The position numbers and the translations under genes are program-made. This document shows positions 26,174 to 36,246 of a stretch of 45,113 bases of DNA, one piece after another (positions within the stretch are counted from its first letter, which is position 1; the number at the start of each line of letters is the position of its first letter). Where the stretch lies: contig ML986652.1 in NCBI GenBank assembly GCA_010094045.1, positions 1 through 45,113 of the forward strand, given 5' to 3'. The DNA is from Lojkania enalia. Taxonomy: Eukaryota > Ascomycota > Dothideomycetes > Pleosporales. The notes below the pieces were generated by a model. It did no database searches, had not been told where the DNA came from, and was given only the letters and a program-made list of their open reading frames with translations.

Positions 26174-26554
26174 NNNNNNNNNNNNNNNNNNNNNNNNNNN
26201 NNNNNNNNNNNNNNNNNNNNNNNNNNNNNNNNNNNNNNNNNNNNNNNNNNNNNNNNNNNNNNNNNNNNNNNNNNNNNNNNNNNNNNNNNNNNNNNNNNNN
26301 NNNNNNNNNNNNNNNNNNNNNNNNNNNNNNNNNNNNNNNNNNNNNNNNNNNNNNNNNNNNNNNNNNNNNNNNNNNNNNNNNNNNNNNNNNNNNNNNNNNN
26401 NNNNNNNNNNNNNNNNNNNNNNNNNNNNNNNNNNNNNNNNNNNNNNNNNNNNNNNNNNNNNNNNNNNNNNNNNNNNNNNNNNNNNNNNNNNNNNNNNNNN
26501 NNNNNNNNNNNNNNNNNNNNNNNNNNNNNNNNNNNNNNNNNNNNNNNNNNNNNN
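26174..26554. other. Assembly gap (381 N)
   Basis: A run of N between two identical 192-bp ends. Comparison with A1 predicts no missing sequence here. Confidence 0.98.
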
Positions 26555-26746
26555 TAAATTAACTAATATAGTACCTATATATTAACTTTAAAAATTTCTC
26601 TATAGATAAGTCCGGATATAATTAGATTATAGTAGTAATTAATCGCCTATTTAAATAAGCTATATCTATTTCCTACTATTATATAATTAACGTATAGAGA
26701 ATAGCTAAATTGTTTATTTAATAGGTATACTACTTTAGCTATATAC
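26555..26746 (+). repeat. 192-bp direct repeat, right side of the N gap
   Basis: Exact second copy of 25982-26173; see that entry. Confidence 0.9.
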
Positions 26747-28830
26747 CTAAAACTATTATTTTAGACTAAGAACCTTAGATTATATCTAGTTTCTAGTCTA
26801 AATTCTACTATATCTTAGGCGTAAAGATTAAACTATCTACTATTTATTATAAAGAGACTAACAGATAGATAGAGATTATAAATAAATATATTAATTAGAG
26901 ACTACGTTTTTTTATATCCTTCTATTAGAATAACTAGAGTTTTCTATTACCTATAATCGACTGAGTATAAATAACTCTACCCTATATAACTATTAGAATA
27001 TCCCTATATTAGACCCTATATAGATTTAAGCCCTATTAGAATTAGAATTGGAAATATTCTATTAATCCTATTACTATAACAAATAAATTGAATTATAAAA
27101 ATACTTTAGCTCTAGTAACTTATATATATACAGCCTAGAAAACTATAAAGGCTAATATTAAGAAGGCTTAGGATTATATATAATCTATTATTAACTATTA
27201 CTAGTAACTAATTAATTAGTAGATTAGTAATATAGTCTATTTAAATACTAAGAACCTTACGGTTTAGAGACTAAGCTAAAAGCTATCCGATTAATAGGAG
27301 AGCTCTTTTAAAGTACTAGAGTAGGTTAGAAACTTATACTATTTATAGCTACCTCTAAAATCGAGTATATATAATGTTTTTATACTAAACCTACTATATA
27401 AGAACCCTTAGAACCTTCTATCTAGATAAGAAGCTCTAAAACCACCTGCTATCGCTATTAATAGGGTAGAAGAGTAGGAGGTTAAAAAAATACTAGCTAG
27501 TAAGTTATATTATAAGACCCTTAAATACTATATAAAATAGGTAGAATATAATTTTAACCTAATCTAGTATAAAGTCTTAAACTTTATAAGTTTATTTTAT
27601 AAGCTAAAAGCTTTTTATAATAAGTATCTAAATTGCCTAGAACCCTTAAAAGCTCTAACTAAATAGATTAAGGTATATAAGAATAGTATAAAGAATATAG
27701 ATTATCTAGTAGACGATAATATATAAGAGTTAAGTAGTAGATTGAAAAACTAAAGTATAGGCCTAAAATTACTCTTCTATAGAATCTAGAGGGTCTAATA
27801 GTAGGCTGTTAAATACCTCTCTAGTTCTCTCCTCCTCTACTCTTCTTCCTCTTCCTTCCCTCTAGACTTCCCCTAAACCTCTCTTATCTTATCCTTAGCC
27901 GCCTAAGAGTACTATAATATTAGCTTAAAGGCTAGATACTAGAGCCTTTAAAGCTGAAACCTAATAGAATAACTTAGTACCCTAGTAGAATAAAGCTATC
28001 TAGATATTAGCCTTAAGAAGGCCAGCTTTTTAACTCTTTACAACCTAGGCTATAAGCGCTAGGCTATAAGCGGACTCTAAAATAGCCTTAAAGGCTACTT
28101 TTTTATCCTTCTTATCTCCTACGTATTAGGCCGCTACCTATAGTTTAAGATAGCCCTAGAAGACTAGAAACTCCTCCTTATAGTAGGAGGGGATCTATAA
28201 GTATATTAGTAGTAAGTACCCTACTAGTATTAGATACGATTTATACAGGGTTATACTTTTTATTTTACAAGGTGTAATACTTATATTTTTTTAATCTTAG
28301 GGACTAAAAGGTAAATATTATATATTACCCGCGGGCGAGTATATATATAGTTTAAAAGTAGATAACCTAAAAGACTTTTAAAGAGGCTCTAAAAGGCGGG
28401 CGGAGTAGTATATTAATTAATTTTTTTCTATAAGATATTAGTAATACTTTAATAATTAATAGTTCTAGAGATGTATAATAATACGTATAGAATAGAAGTT
28501 ATTATTTAGTTAAGGAAGTTTAGTTAACAGTAATCTAGTAATATACTAAGGCTAGTAAACGCTTATTACTATATACGACGAAATTGCAATATTATTAAAC
28601 TATTACGATAGTAGTTACTAGCCGATATATAGGTTATTTATACTTACTATAAAAACCTTACTTAATATTATATTAATAAATATATCTCTATAAGTAACCG
28701 TATATATTAGCCCTTACTAGTAAATATCTTCTTAAAGAAATTTCTTTATACTAGAACCCATCTATAATAGCCCTGATTCCCTCCTAAACTAATATAGATA
28801 GGGACTATCAGCCTAAGAGAAGGGGGGTAG

Positions 28831-29109
28831 TATAATAATATAAAGAAATTATTTTATAAAAAGCTTTATATATAATCTTATCTTAAAGCTTTTTACTTAT
28901 CTTATCCTACCCCTAGTTCCACCCCTTTTCCCATCCGTATATAGTTATATACTCCCTTATAAGTAGCTTAGTAGTTTTTCTATATCCTTTTATATAAGGC
29001 CTATAGGTGTTAATAGAATTTCTAGATCCCTGAACTTCTATATACTCTTATATACCTCTAAGTAGATTCGTACTATATTTGAACCTATTATCTTACTTAT
29101 ACTATTATA
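28831..29109 (+). repeat. 3' LTR of A2 (279 bp)
   Basis: It starts TATAATAATA and ends CTATTATA, followed by AATAG. It is the most RIP-converted of the four family A LTRs: the GCG at positions 11-13 of the A1 LTRs is lost. Confidence 0.93.
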
Positions 29110-29114
29110 AATAG

Positions 29115-30430
29115 TATAACTCGCGTATAATAGTACTATATATAATATAACTAGAGTATTACTATTTATAGTAAATTATAAGTATAAACTAAAAACCTAT
29201 AATACTTTAATTAAAATAGTATTATAGGTACTTTAGATATAAGAATAAGTTAAGATTATTTAACAAATATAAGACTTACTAAAGAAAGACTTCTAGTTCT
29301 TATAATATACTATAAAAAAATACTATAATAAGAAATATAAATAACTATCTTACTTTAAGAAGAAAGAAAAAGTTTAGCTACTATAATAAAATATTTAAAA
29401 TAAATAACTAAGTAGTAAACTAGATTATATTAAAATTAGACTATATAAGATTAAGAAATAAATATTACCTATAAACTATTAACTTAAATTACCTATAACT
29501 ATAAAAATCTATTTAACCTTCTATATTATACTTATAAAAAAAGTACCCTAAAATACTAAACTAGTAGTATATAATATAGACGTATATAGAGAAGACTAGA
29601 AATAGAAAGTTAAGAAAATAATAAAGTATAAAATACGGAATAGTAAATAATACTATCTAATTAAATAGTTAGAAATAGATAAATATAGAAACTTATAAAA
29701 TAATACTTAAGAACTAGAAGAAAACTTTAGCCCTATAGTATTATAGATATATTATAAAACCCAAATTCGCAAAGAAAATCTAGAGATAGAATAGTAGAAT
29801 TAAATAATATTAGCTATATTATAGAAAGCGATTCTACCTTAGGAAGAAGACCTATTTTATAATCCACCTCTTTCTCTTCTTTAAGCTACTCCTATATATA
29901 TTTATAACCCTCTACCTATCTATATTTTCCTTATTTATAAATCTTATAAAAAGGCTAGATCTTTATATAAGCTGCTACTACCTTATTAAAAAGTTGTTCT
30001 AACTCTTTTTAGGCTAGATAGATCTTCTCCTCTAACTTTACAACTTTAGTATCCTACTTTACTACTAGAAAGAATTAGGAATAAATTAGTAATATAGGAT
30101 TATAATATATATATAATCTAAGTATTATAATCTATATTATATAATAAATATATACTAGTATAGAGGTATTTTAAATAATATAACTTTTTAAATATTTCTT
30201 TTTTATCTATTTTATATATTAGTTCTTTATAGGAATATTAGAAGTAAAGTATAATAATCTTATTTAAATAGTTTATATAATTAGTATAATAGTATCTATC
30301 TAAGGTTAAATAATAAAGAAGAGGTATTAGGAATATATATAGTAATAGTAAAGATAGTATACTAACTCTATTATATATTAGATTAGGATAGAAAAACTTT
30401 TAGACTAAAAGCTTAGTATTATTAACCTAT
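29115..30430 (+). pseudogene. Family B Gypsy, copy B2, right part: integrase end, chromodomain and 3' region
   Basis: The family B integrase reading broken at 15834 resumes immediately after the AATAG duplication. It runs through the integrase C-terminal domain to a chromodomain (YYLIKQLEIDKYRNLQNN-like near 29662) and a 3' untranslated region. It matches 8590-9890 along its length, including the pyrimidine-rich segment CCACCTCTTTCTCTTC near 29864. The end of the element is not clear because no family B LTR was recognised after 30430. Confidence 0.7.
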
Positions 30431-31689
30431 ATACTAGAGTTTATTTATATTAGATTAGTTAGAGGTAGTAACTTTAGTAAAGAGAGAGTATTAGGATTAC
30501 TAGTTCTTTAAATATAATAAGTATATTTAGAAGTTTAATATAGTAATAAAATTAATTTATAAGATTAATCTATAAGAATAATTATATAGGATATAATCTA
30601 CTAAAAAAATCTTCTATCTTATATAGTTAAGTTTAAAACTACTAAACCTAGTTTATTAAATCTATTAGATTTATTAGATTTATTCTACTATATCTAATAC
30701 TTCTATTATTATTACATATATAGATTATACTATACTTTATTATCTAGCTAATTATCTCTCTAGTTTTTATAGTCCTACTACTTACTACCTAATAATTAGT
30801 CTATAATATACTTCTACCTATTATTATTTTATTAGTCCTCGTCTAAGTTAACTTATATAGTAGCTAATATTAGATTAAACTCTAATTATAGAAGTAGTAT
30901 CTTTTAGTATTCTATATTTATAATATCTATTCTCTCTTTTATAGGTTTATTCTAAAGCTCTTTAATCTATTACTTTACCTATTCTATCTAGATATAGTAT
31001 TCTACTATTTCTAGTAGTTTATTCTAGCTTTTAATATATTCTATATAAATATATTATAATACTATATCTATATTTTTTTATTTTAGGGTTAGTACTTTAT
31101 ATATTCTAGTAGGTCCTATTTAACTTATAAATATAGCCCTATTCTTCTTCCTTTTCTTCTTCTACTATATTAAAGGTTTAACGCGAAAATACTTCTACCT
31201 ATAACTATTATACTAGTTATTTAATTCTTTTACTAGATATTATAATAGATCTATCTTACTATTATTTAAACTATTAGTCTACAAATTATAACTACTATAG
31301 TAATACTACTCTTTCTTCTATATATAGAGAGTATCTTTTTTAGGGTTTATCTTATAATCTTTCTCTAATTAAGAGTACCCTTTGTTATTTCTTAGCAAAT
31401 ATATTAAAGGTTTATAAAGAGTCTACCTCTATCTATTAAGATTTTATAGCTACTAAAAAAGAGGAGATTTATTACCTTAAGGATTCTGCGTATTATTATT
31501 AAACGGCTCTTTCTTACTTAAAATATACTAAGAAACGCGTCTATTCTTTAGAGAAGTATAGTCTAGATCTTAGGAAATAAGAGGTAAAGTTAATAGAAGA
31601 GTAAGAGAAGTTAGAGGAAGAGGAGAGGAGGTCTACTAGTTTTAAGGCGCTTTTTACTACTATTCTAAGTTCTATATAAAAGGCTTTTT
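30431..31689. other. RIP-degraded, unassigned repeat sequence
   Basis: Extremely TA-rich with no frame longer than 60 codons. Both strands contain stop-broken, protein-like readings. The minus strand around 30880-31130 is rich in Lys, Glu and Gln. The plus strand at about 31410-31630 reads as a Lys/Glu-rich, heptad-like stretch (for example KLEEEERR) resembling a coiled coil. I recognise no domain. Likely the 3' region of the antisense family D element, plus possibly the end of B2. Confidence 0.4.
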
Positions 31690-32346
31690 CTATATTACTA
31701 CTACTATTACTTTCTAACTAGACTTTATTTAATAACCTATTATTCTAGCCTTCTAGTAAAACTCCTTTAACTTTATAGTATAGTTAGTTAGGTTCTATAC
31801 TAGTTCTTATAAACTTTCCTCTTATAAGTATCTTTCTTATTTTACTAGATACCTCTACTAATATCTAAACCGTTTTCTTACTAGTATATATTCTACTTTA
31901 TATTCCTATTCTAATTCTATATTAATAGTTTCTTATAGTAGTATATTATCTAATACTAGTTCTAGTTTTAACTTATAAAATACTAAGTATATTTTTATAT
32001 TATTTAATAGTTTTAGTTTAAAATTTATAGGTTCGACCTATTCTTTAATTAGAAATAGTTCTATTCTCTTATAATTTAACTTTTTTATAGGTTTCTTAGT
32101 TTTTAAGTTTTTTATTAATAAGAAAACTTTACCTCCCTTTTTAAAGGTTAGTCCCTTAATTCTTAACTTATTAGTCTATTCTACTATTTTAAAGTTTTTT
32201 AACTAAATCTTTTCCTTAAGATAATTATAGATTTCCTTTATTTTCTTAGCTTTCTAGTCTACTAGTAAAACTGGAAACTTTTTCTTATTCTATTTCTAAT
32301 ATATAATAGCTTTCTATTTATAGTTAACTTTAAAGAATATAACGTA
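31690..32346 (-). pseudogene. Antisense Gypsy integrase C-terminus and chromodomain (family D)
   Basis: On the minus strand this continues the integrase that begins at 34646 and is interrupted by the DNA transposon. Visible in order: an FFKVN-like end of the core, a GGKVFLLIKNLKTKKPIKKL block (integrase C-terminal SH3-like domain), an IYLVFYKLKLE block, and a chromodomain (RYLVK near 31850 and KLKEFY near 31770) whose Trp positions are stops. This is the chromovirus order. RT and Gag of this family are not in the window. Confidence 0.7.
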
Positions 32347-32391
32347 CCTTATAAGCGAGCGGCCTATATAAGCGAGCGGTCCACCCTATTA
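32347..32391 (+). repeat. Left terminal inverted repeat
   Basis: CCTTATAAGCGAGCGGCC followed by a second TATAAGCGAGCGG and a CCACCCTATTA end. It is the reverse complement of 34146-34190 apart from one mismatch (C/T). The internal duplication of TATAAGCGAGCGG suggests a repeated transposase-binding site. Confidence 0.88.
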
Positions 32392-32469
32392 CTAAAACAC
32401 GATACCTGAGCTTTTAACAACGATATAACAACGAAATAATAAGAATATAGCCCAAAACGAGAATTAAGT

Positions 32470-34110
32470 AAACTTAGCTCTTTTAGCTACTAAAAGAGGC
32501 TAAATAAATAGCAAAAGACGCGCTACTTTAATATTTAATATAATTTAAACAACTATACGCCGATAATATACTAGAATCTACTTATAGTATAATTATAAGC
32601 CTAACTTAAAGAGACTAACGAAACTTAAAGAGGAGGTTATTATCTAATATATACTTAACCTAGATTCGCGAGGATTTGCGCCTACCTTAGCTACTATATA
32701 AGATATAGCTAATAGCTTACTTGCTAAGTATAGTATAGGCTAGATTAGTATATATTAGCCTAGGAACTTTGTTAGACGTACTCCTAAGCTTAAGACACGC
32801 CTAAATCGGCCTTATAATTGCTAGAGAACTCTATATAAAGATTCTAAGGTAATTAAAAGCTAGTTTAAGTTTATACAGCGTATTAAAGAGAAGTATAGTA
32901 TTATAGATAAGAATATATACAACTTCGACGAATCTAGCTTTTAAATAGGTGTTATCTTATTACAACTAGTTATTATAGGTATAGAGAGATGTAATTAACT
33001 AAAGGTAATTTAATTAGATAATTATAAATGGATTTTAGTAATTTAGAGGATTAATACTACTAGCTAGACACTTCCACCCTTTATTATTATTACTAGCTAC
33101 TACCATCTCTCTACCTAGTACGAAGGTAATAATATATCTAAGAACTGGGCTATTACAGTTAGTAAGAACGGCTGGACAATAAATAAACTCGGTATTAAGT
33201 AGTTAAAGTACTTTTATAGGTATATAAGGAATCGTATAATAGGCGCGCGTCGACTACTAATCTTTAATAGCTATAATAGCTATAACTCGCTTAATTTCTA
33301 GAAACTCTACGAGGAATAGGGTATTATTCTACTCTATATACCAGCTTATTTATTATACCTATTATAGCTACTAAATATAGGCTACTTCTTACTATTAAAG
33401 TATATATATAGAAATTAGATCTTAGTCTTAGTACGCAATTATATTAACTATATTATAAAACTTAAGTTCTTTCTAGCTTTTAAAGCTACTTTTAATATAT
33501 TAATTACAAAGGATAATATCTATATAAGCTTTTAAAGAGCTAGTTTAGTCCTGTTTAATCTAGAAGCAGTACTTTTAAAGTTTAATATAAAGCTTTATAC
33601 GCTAATACTACTAGTATAAGATAATACCCTATAGGAAGTAAAAATACTAAGTAACATGCGCGAGCTAGAAGCTTAATTAATATTAATTTATAATCGGATT
33701 TAAAGGGATATAAGTTCTTCACCAGCTTCTATTATTAAAAAGCTAAATTAGTTTAAGAAAGGCTCTATAAAAGCGATATATTAGATCGGGTTAATATATA
33801 ATAAAATCGTCAGCCTTTAAGAAGTAAATAAAGTAGTAATAAAACGGAAATAGTAGAAAAAAAGGCAGATTTAAGTGTAAGAGACCCTAATAAAAGTATA
33901 AGAAGAGATAATTATTACTAAAAAGGATAATAAGGAGGAAACTTAGGCTATAATACGCCAATTTAGGGTGTAATTAGATACGAGCGGATAGTATAAAGCG
34001 CGCTATAGCTACTGTAGTAAGACTAAATATAATTCTTATATATGCTAGAAGGATGTAGAGGTTTCTATAGAGTAATTACGCAAGTTGTAAATTGCTATTA
34101 TATTACTTAG
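32470..34110 (+). pseudogene. Fot1/pogo-like DDE transposase, degraded
   Basis: A single frame gives the family order: a DNA-binding part with KLKEEVIIQYILNLDSRGFAPT (CENP-B-type helix-turn-helix, about 32624-32680), then the DDE domain. The first acidic residue is intact in NFDESSF (Asp codon 32927). The second (codon 33266, reading LIFNSYNS) and third (codon 33374, reading LLNIGYF) are Asn instead of Asp, each a G->A change. A C-terminal zinc-knuckle remnant (YSYCSKTKYNSYICQKD) lies near 34005-34055. Several TAG/TAA codons also interrupt it. The known reaction is cut-and-paste transposition into TA; this copy cannot do it. Confidence 0.82.
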
Positions 34111-34145
34111 TTATTAAGCTATAAGTATATAAAGGTTAAAAAAGT

Positions 34146-34190
34146 TAATAGGGTAGACCGCTCGCTTATATAGGCCGCTCGCTTATAAGG
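34146..34190 (-). repeat. Right terminal inverted repeat
   Basis: Mirror of 32347-32391 with two copies of CCGCTCGCTTATA; it ends CTTATAAGG before the TA. Confidence 0.88.
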
Positions 34191-34192
34191 TA

Positions 34193-34646
34193 TATTAGTT
34201 CTTATAATACTCTAAGTTATTCTATTATAGGCTATCTATATTATAGGTAATAGTTTAACTTAATTATTTTATTATTTATTAATATATATTCTTAAATATA
34301 TTTTTAGATTTTAGTTAACTTATTCTATTTAATTATCTATCTATAGATAGAAACTAGTTAATATCTATTATTAGATTTCTATCTTTTCTATCTATCCCTA
34401 CTAGTATTTAGATATAAATAACTTATCTCTATTTAAAATAATATACTTTAAAATTCTATACTCTATAAATACTATATATAATAATTTATACGCTAGTTTA
34501 GGTACTATTATTATTTCTAATACTAGTCTAAAGTATATATACTTTATTAGTTAATCTACTATATTTATAATTATATTATATCTTCTTTTTAACTTTAGTT
34601 TTATTAACTCTAGTAGCTTAGTTATAAAGTCGATTATAATCTACCT
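34193..34646 (-). pseudogene. Antisense Gypsy integrase core (family D), 5' truncated
   Basis: On the minus strand a VDYNRLYN then RLTNKVYIL reading matches the start of a Gypsy integrase core (DFI...DRLTK...). It ends with the helix before the transposon insertion. The AT-rich sequence stops abruptly near 34646, so the upstream part of pol is absent. This marks the edge of the RIP-affected block. Confidence 0.6.
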
Positions 34647-35413
34647 ATAGAGACATGCAAACTTCTCTGGTACGACCAGTTCCAGTTACAGTCGCTAGCC
34701 TGAGTAGTTGCTGCTTTAACCTAAGCTGAGGGTGAGTCGCTCTGGAAGACCCCTGATCTTAGCCTAGGTACGGATCCGTACATATTGGAGGATCCAAAAC
34801 TGGACCCGCACAGCCCCTAAGCATGAACGAAGGGGCCTATTTAGGGCACTCGATACTCGGCTATACTTTCCTAGTTACGTGCAACTTTGTTTCAGCTAAG
34901 GCTGCTGCCTTCGGCTCAGCTACCTCCTTTAACTATCCGTCTCTTGTCGCCTAAAGCTTACCTGCTCTAACTACTATCTACGCGTTTAAAGCCTTACGGA
35001 AAAGTAAGAACGCACTGTAGTTTATTACCTGTGTCTTACTTTTTATATGCACCCTCAATGTTTATCCGGACTATTGATGAATATGGCTAGGTCCTAGTTG
35101 TTTCCTCTCCGTTCGATAGTACGACAAAAACTGCAATAAGTGACACGCTGGGTAGCACTCGAGCCATTTCTGGGGGGTAGAAATCAGCCTACATCTCCAG
35201 TGACGTGCTGAGTAACGAGCTGAGTGACAGCCTCAGCCGAGTGCAATTTCCGTACCCTCACCGCCGAATCCATTACTTTGACCTAGATCCATGCACAACG
35301 AGACTGGATTGGATCGGCCTAGAATTAAGGATGTGTCGGATGAGGGTGTATTTATACGGGGATGGACTCTAGAGTATGAGAGGCGTGGTATTACAGCATG
35401 CTACGCTTGTTAG
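34647..35413. other. GC-balanced sequence without a recognisable gene
   Basis: Base composition switches within a few bases from extremely TA-rich to near-balanced. Stops interrupt all six frames and no domain was seen. Scattered TA-rich words (for example CCTAGTTACG) suggest mild old mutation. It may be a decayed intergenic region or untranslated sequence. Confidence 0.5.
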
Positions 35414-35671
35414 TTAGCAAGAGAGGGGATATGACGTGGTCTCTGCGCCAACAGGGTGCTGGTAGTGAGTGGCCATACGAACAAGTAGGGTGGGAATCGC
35501 CCACCCGGCTCTGACTGAAGGAGTGAGGAAGCCGGATGCCACGGATGCTATAAGGCGGTAGTCTTGCTGGCCGGGGACACGACTCACAAAGCACATCATA
35601 TTCACAAAGTTGCCAACGAACGCTGGCTCGCCCATGGGGTGCTGGAGGCCGTTTATCACGTATGAACACAT
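35414..35671 (-). CDS. Possible small protein or last exon of a broken gene
   Basis: An 85-codon open frame from an ATG (MCSYVINGLQHPM) to TAA. Codon third positions favour C, and the composition is protein-like (NFVNMMCFVSRVPGQQDYR; later TLLVRMATHYQHPVG). I do not recognise a family. A CCCCAG just upstream of the first ATG could be a splice acceptor, so this might be the last exon of a larger gene whose other exons are lost. The overlapping 100-codon frame on the same strand looks less natural. Confidence is low without a database match or transcript. Confidence 0.3.
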   Translation of the reverse strand: MCSYVINGLQHPMGEPAFVGNFVNMMCFVSRVPGQQDYRLIASVASGFLTPSVRAGWAIPTLLVRMATHYQHPVGAETTSYPLSC

Positions 35672-35689
35672 TTCTGGGGCTTTCACAGG

Positions 35690-36246
35690 TCACGGCCGAT
35701 ATTTAAGTCTACCTCGTCTGACTCATTTGATGAATACGTCTGATACCCAGCTCAACGCTGCCGGACACAATGCGCATACGTAAGTGCGAGAAAGAACCCT
35801 AGTACGATCTTAGCAGCCTCTCCTCTCGCTTAGATCAAAGTTATTTATAGTCATATGGTATTTTTGGGACAATATATGAACTCGGAGTAGGTGTCTTTAG
35901 CAAAGTACCTCTTTCTGCTCCGGATCTTATCGAGGAGTTCGCGCCAAGAGGTTGCAGTAGGTCTCTCGATCCCTTACCCCCTCTACTCTAACAATTTTGC
36001 CGGTAGTGGTTACATTTAGTGCCATTTATTATGCCATAGCATCCCGAAATTACTGCCGCATGTAGTCTCACACTTAATGAGACGGGTCTGTGGGCCAGGT
36101 GCATAAACACCAATCGACCACCCCGAAGCGCTCCTTGAACATATAGAGATGTTGATCCCCGGGTCGAGATTATGCTCACTGCATCGGCTTATACATAAGG
36201 AGACCAGAACGCATATAACTGCAAGATGTCAAAATTGAACGTGCTC
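35690..36246. other. Intergenic region 3' of the phosphotransferase gene
   Basis: No gene supported. Short open frames on the minus strand (63 and 71 codons) have no protein-like features. The left side probably includes the 3' untranslated region and terminator of the kinase gene; no clear polyadenylation signal was identified. Confidence 0.45.

Larger units (their letters stand above)
23069..28830 (+). pseudogene. Family A gag end, protease and pol, copy A2 (right part)
   Basis: Collinear with 2838-8030 of A1. The RT catalytic box at 24649-24672 reads YLDDIFIY: both Asp are intact, unlike A1. Protease and RT lie in frames that differ by -1, exactly as in A1. Integrase spans the N gap, and the chromodomain-like segment is near 27525-27655. 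The stretch 25982-26173 is repeated unchanged after the gap. A purine tract precedes the 3' LTR. Dozens of stop codons remain, so nothing is made. Confidence 0.82.
15835..29109 (+). mobile_element. LTR retrotransposon family A, copy A2, carrying nested element C and an assembly gap
   Basis: The copy is bounded by 279-bp LTRs and by target duplications AATAG (15830-15834 and 29110-29114). Its 13275 bp include nested element C plus its ATAAA duplication (5509 bp) and the N gap with one copy of the repeated flank (573 bp). The remaining 7193 bp equal the A1 length within 4 bp. Orientation is plus. It was inserted into the integrase core of family B. RIP damage is as heavy as in A1 but at partly different sites. 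Confidence 0.92.
32347..34190 (+). mobile_element. Fot1/pogo-like DNA transposon, complete but RIP-dead
   Basis: The 1844-bp element has long terminal inverted repeats and is flanked by the dinucleotide TA on both sides (32345-32346 and 34191-34192), the target duplication of the Tc1-mariner superfamily. The length fits Fot1-type fungal elements (about 1.9 kb). It carries a transposase remnant on the plus strand. It interrupts the family D integrase; joining the flanks at TA restores the integrase reading. The TIRs themselves are strikingly GC-rich and CpG-rich against the surrounding sequence. Confidence 0.88.

Noticed and set aside
26174..26554. Duplicated integrase segments around the gap as a real tandem duplication
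   Set aside because: Perfect identity in RIP-damaged DNA and the single continuous version in A1 make an assembly overlap far more likely.
35391..35693. 100-codon minus-strand frame
   Set aside because: It overlaps the 85-codon frame in another register, with a Pro/Arg/Ser-rich composition typical of a shadow, and it starts at a non-ATG codon.
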